Source: CAMYLR01 sp041577935
Lineage (GTDB): Bacteria > Gemmatimonadota > Gemmatimonadetes > JACCXV01 > JAHWKZ01
DNA length: 16,246 bases
Direction: 5' to 3'
Assembly: GCA_041577935.1 (NCBI GenBank)
Contig: JBFGIA010000053.1
Span: 1 to 16,246, forward strand
A model generated the notes under the pieces. That model saw nothing but the letters and a program-made list of their open reading frames with translations, made no database searches and was not told the DNA's origin. This document shows positions 14,078-16,246 of this stretch, piece after piece. The first letter of the stretch is position 1. Each line of letters opens with the position of its first letter. A program made the translations under genes and the position numbers.

Positions 14078-15032
14078 GGCTGCTCAAACTACCGTTCCCG
14101 CGATCGCGATCCACGATCTCCACAAGCACTACGGATCCGTCACCGCGCTCAGCGGGATCGATCTGTCGATCCAGCGGGGCCAGTTCTTCGGGTTGTTGGG
14201 GCCCAACGGCGCCGGAAAATCGACCACGATTCACATTCTGACCGGGCTGGTGACGCTCGAACAAGGATCGGTCGACGTTTTCGGGCGCGATGTCGTTCGC
14301 GATTATCGGTTCACCCGTCGCGCGATCGGGCTCGCACCTCAAGAGTTCAACTTCGATCGCTTCTTCCCGGTGCGTGAGATCCTGGAGCTCCAGGGCGGCT
14401 ACTACGGGGTCCCCAAGCGTCGCGCCACGCACCGCGCCGACGAGTTGCTCGAGCTCTTTGGACTCGCCTCCAAGGCGGACGACAAGGTGCACAAGCTCTC
14501 GGGTGGCATGAAACGCCGGCTGCTGATCGCCAAAGCGATGATGCACGAGCCCGAGATCCTGATCCTCGACGAGCCGACCGCCGGCGTTGATGTCGAGCTT
14601 CGGCGCACGCTCTGGACGTACTTGCGCCAACTGAGCGAGCAGGGCACGACGATCCTGCTGACCACGCACTACATCGAGGAGGCCGAAGCGCTGTGCGACG
14701 AGGTCGCGATCATCGATTGCGGTCGCATCGTGGCCCAGGGCTCCCCTCAGCACTTGATCGAGACGAGCGGTGGTCGGCACCTGGAGATCGTGCTCACCGA
14801 GCCACCCACCGACGGGCTGCCAGCGGCGATAACGACCCGCGACTACGTCCTCGACGGAGCCCGACTCATCGTGACCGCCGACCGGCCGCGGCAGTTCGTG
14901 GCTGAGGCGCTTCAGGCACTCTACGAAGCTGGGCTCATGATCAATGAGGTGCGGATCGTCGAGTCGAGCCTCGAAGAGGTGTTTATCCAGCTGACCGAGC
15001 GGGCCAAAAAAGGCGAGTCACATGCAGTATAG
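14076..15032 (+). CDS. ABC-2 type exporter, ATP-binding subunit (YadG-like)
   Basis: A 318-aa ATPase of an exporter. Walker A is GPNGAGKST (42-50), the Q-loop Gln is 89, the signature LSGGM is 141-145, Walker B ILILDEP is 161-167, and the switch His is 198. The ~90-residue C-terminal extension is common in drug/polysaccharide-type ABC-2 ATPases. It couples ATP hydrolysis to the permease encoded next, with which it overlaps by 11 nt. The substrate is unknown; YadG/NodI/DrrA-type relatives export lipids, oligosaccharides or drugs. The start ATG overlaps the divergent kinase start and has no Shine-Dalgarno, so leaderless translation or a promoter inside the kinase gene is likely. Confidence 0.93.
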   Translation: MAAQTTVPAIAIHDLHKHYGSVTALSGIDLSIQRGQFFGLLGPNGAGKSTTIHILTGLVTLEQGSVDVFGRDVVRDYRFTRRAIGLAPQEFNFDRFFPVREILELQGGYYGVPKRRATHRADELLELFGLASKADDKVHKLSGGMKRRLLIAKAMMHEPEILILDEPTAGVDVELRRTLWTYLRQLSEQGTTILLTTHYIEEAEALCDEVAIIDCGRIVAQGSPQHLIETSGGRHLEIVLTEPPTDGLPAAITTRDYVLDGARLIVTADRPRQFVAEALQALYEAGLMINEVRIVESSLEEVFIQLTERAKKGESHAV

Positions 15033-15798
15033 TCGCGAGTGGGCGATCGGCTTCTGGACCCTGACCGGTCGCGAAGTAGGACGATTCATGAAGCTCTGGA
15101 AGCAAACCGTTTTCCCGCCGATCCTGTCCGCGGTGCTCTACATCTTGATCTTCGGTGAAGCGCTCGGGTCCCGAATCCGGTTGATCGACGGGTATCCGTA
15201 CACTGAATACATACTGCCCGGATTGGCGATGATGGGTGTCCTGACGAGCGCGTACTCGAACAGCTCGACGTCGGTGTTCGTGGCTCGCCACGAGAAGTAC
15301 ATCAACGACATCCTCGTCGCCCCGTTGTCGTACTGGGAGATCGTGCTCGCCTACATGTTGGGGGCGATGGCGCGCGGGCTAGCGGTGGGGGTCTTGATCC
15401 TCGGCGTTGGGGTCTTGGTCGCCGACCTGCCGATCACCCACGCCTCGATGGTGCTGGCCTTTCTGATCGTCGTCAGCGCTCTGCTGGCGTGCGCCGGGAT
15501 GGTGATGGCGCTGTGGTCGGAGTCGTGGGACCAGGTCGCGTTGCTGCTCAACTTCATCATCACGCCGGCGGTGTTCCTGGGTGGCGTCTTCTACTCGATC
15601 CACATGCTGCCGCCGTTTTGGTACGGCGTCACGCTGTTCAACCCGATCTTCTACATGATCAATGGATTGCGGTACGGCGTGCTCGGGGTCGCCGACGCCT
15701 CCCCTGCGCTGTCGCTTATGCTTACCGCCGGAATGGCGGTCGCGATGTTCGCACTAACCGTGTACTTGTTCCGTATCGGGTACGGGCTCAAGGCCTAG
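15022..15798 (+). CDS. ABC-2 type exporter, permease subunit (YadH-like)
   Basis: A 258-aa inner-membrane protein with an amphipathic N-terminus (REVGRFMKLWKQTVFPP) and six predicted helices. It belongs to the ABC-2 membrane family (YadH/NodJ type), recognisable from the PGLAMMGVLTSAYSNSS region (~70-86), VARHEKYINDILVAPLSYWEI, and the late LFNPIFYMINGLRYG segment (~204-218). It forms the translocation pore, probably as a dimer with two copies of the preceding ATPase. Its ATG lies inside the 3' end of the ATPase gene, with AAGGCGAG upstream as ribosome-binding site. The gene ends in TAG, followed 17 nt later by the SRPBCC gene. Confidence 0.92.
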   Translation: MQYSREWAIGFWTLTGREVGRFMKLWKQTVFPPILSAVLYILIFGEALGSRIRLIDGYPYTEYILPGLAMMGVLTSAYSNSSTSVFVARHEKYINDILVAPLSYWEIVLAYMLGAMARGLAVGVLILGVGVLVADLPITHASMVLAFLIVVSALLACAGMVMALWSESWDQVALLLNFIITPAVFLGGVFYSIHMLPPFWYGVTLFNPIFYMINGLRYGVLGVADASPALSLMLTAGMAVAMFALTVYLFRIGYGLKA

Positions 15799-15814
15799 GC
15801 TTAGACGAAACAAC

Positions 15815-16246
15815 ATGATCTGGACCGCGGTGTTCCTGGCGACAGCTCTCGTTTTCGGGGCCGCCCTCCTGCGTTGGGGAGTGCGCTGGGGATCGACCCC
15901 CGAAGAGCGCGCTCGCGAGATGCCTGGTGACGAGTATCTCGCGGAGGGGCCCAGAACCCGAGTGACGATGACGCGGGCGGTCTCCATCAAGGCTCCTCCA
16001 GAGAGCGTCTGGCCGTGGGTTCGTCAACTTGGGCGCGGTGCGGGATGGTACAGCATCGATTGGCTTGACAACGGTCGAAGGACGTCAGCGTGGCACATCG
16101 TGTCGTGGATTCCGGAGCCGCGACTGGGAGATGCCACGGCGATCGGTTACATCCGTCACATAAGCCCCGGGCGGTCGATCGCCTGGTGGGTCGGCGGCGG
16201 GAGCTTCCTCGGCTCTAGAGTCCGTTTGGTGACTTGCTTCGTTCTC
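15815..16246 (+). CDS. SRPBCC-domain protein, partial (runs off the window)
   Basis: An ATG 17 nt after the permease stop opens a frame that stays open to the window edge (144 codons seen). Residues ~2-20 form a hydrophobic N-terminal anchor or signal. From ~52 the sequence RAVSIKAPPESVWPWVRQLG, then GWYSIDWLDN, resembles the first strand and helices of START-like SRPBCC (polyketide-cyclase/lipid-transport-like) proteins. These bind hydrophobic ligands in a large cavity. It may be co-transcribed with the ABC exporter. The 3' end is not in the window, so length, further domains and ligand are unknown. Confidence 0.72.
   Translation, partial: MIWTAVFLATALVFGAALLRWGVRWGSTPEERAREMPGDEYLAEGPRTRVTMTRAVSIKAPPESVWPWVRQLGRGAGWYSIDWLDNGRRTSAWHIVSWIPEPRLGDATAIGYIRHISPGRSIAWWVGGGSFLGSRVRLVTCFVL

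Overview
The window looks like a piece of a moderately GC-rich chromosome from a bacterium with two membranes. It encodes an Omp85-type outer-membrane barrel, a second small barrel, two lipoproteins with clear lipoboxes and a bifunctional penicillin-binding protein. The 16S start, the non-AUG starts (GTG, TTG and probably CTG) and the mix of envelope genes would suit Gemmatimonadota or a neighbouring phylum. That placement is an impression from gene content only; no phylogenetic test was possible. There are no insertion sequences, phage genes or CRISPR arrays, so this reads as core and lineage-specific chromosomal DNA.

Layout. (1) Positions 1-2488, minus strand: tyrS, then an enolase-superfamily gene one base downstream, then a good sigma70-type promoter, a leader with a boxA-like element, and the first ~35 nt of a 16S rRNA gene that continues out of the window. 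(2) 2544-5607, plus strand: a promoter and a two-gene, translationally coupled unit made of an Omp85-like barrel without POTRA domains and a large lipoprotein. The lipoprotein carries kinase-fold landmarks: an ATP-site-like Lys, an HxDxKxxN loop and a DFG triad. This is the most unusual protein system in the window. (3) 5683-7881, plus: a class A penicillin-binding protein (PBP1A type). (4) 7878-9612, minus: a DUF4870 membrane protein followed by thymidine/pyrimidine-nucleoside phosphorylase, whose conserved N-terminus lies upstream of its first ATG and seems to need a CTG start. (5) 9811-10332, plus: a small outer-membrane beta-barrel. (6) 10347-12176, minus: an M61-type lipoprotein with a PDZ domain whose zinc motif reads HHxxH instead of HExxH, probably a pseudo-peptidase. 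(7) 12177-12466: a noncoding interval with a perfect inverted repeat, a strong plus-strand promoter, and a candidate ~110-nt structured small RNA with an anti-Shine-Dalgarno-like loop and a long terminator-like hairpin. (8) 12467-14077, minus: an eight-helix membrane protein of unknown function, and a dNMP-kinase/dephospho-CoA-kinase-like P-loop protein. (9) 14076-16246, plus: an ABC-2 exporter (ATPase and permease) and the start of an SRPBCC-domain protein cut by the window edge. The start codons of the P-loop kinase and the ABC ATPase overlap inside a single CCATGG.

How the parts fit. Much of the window concerns the cell envelope: cell-wall synthesis (PBP1A), outer-membrane barrels, lipoproteins, ABC export. 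The rest is translation (tyrS, 16S rRNA) and nucleotide salvage (phosphorylase, dNMP-kinase-like protein). The two items most worth following are the Omp85 plus kinase-fold lipoprotein pair and the putative small RNA at about 12.3-12.4 kb.
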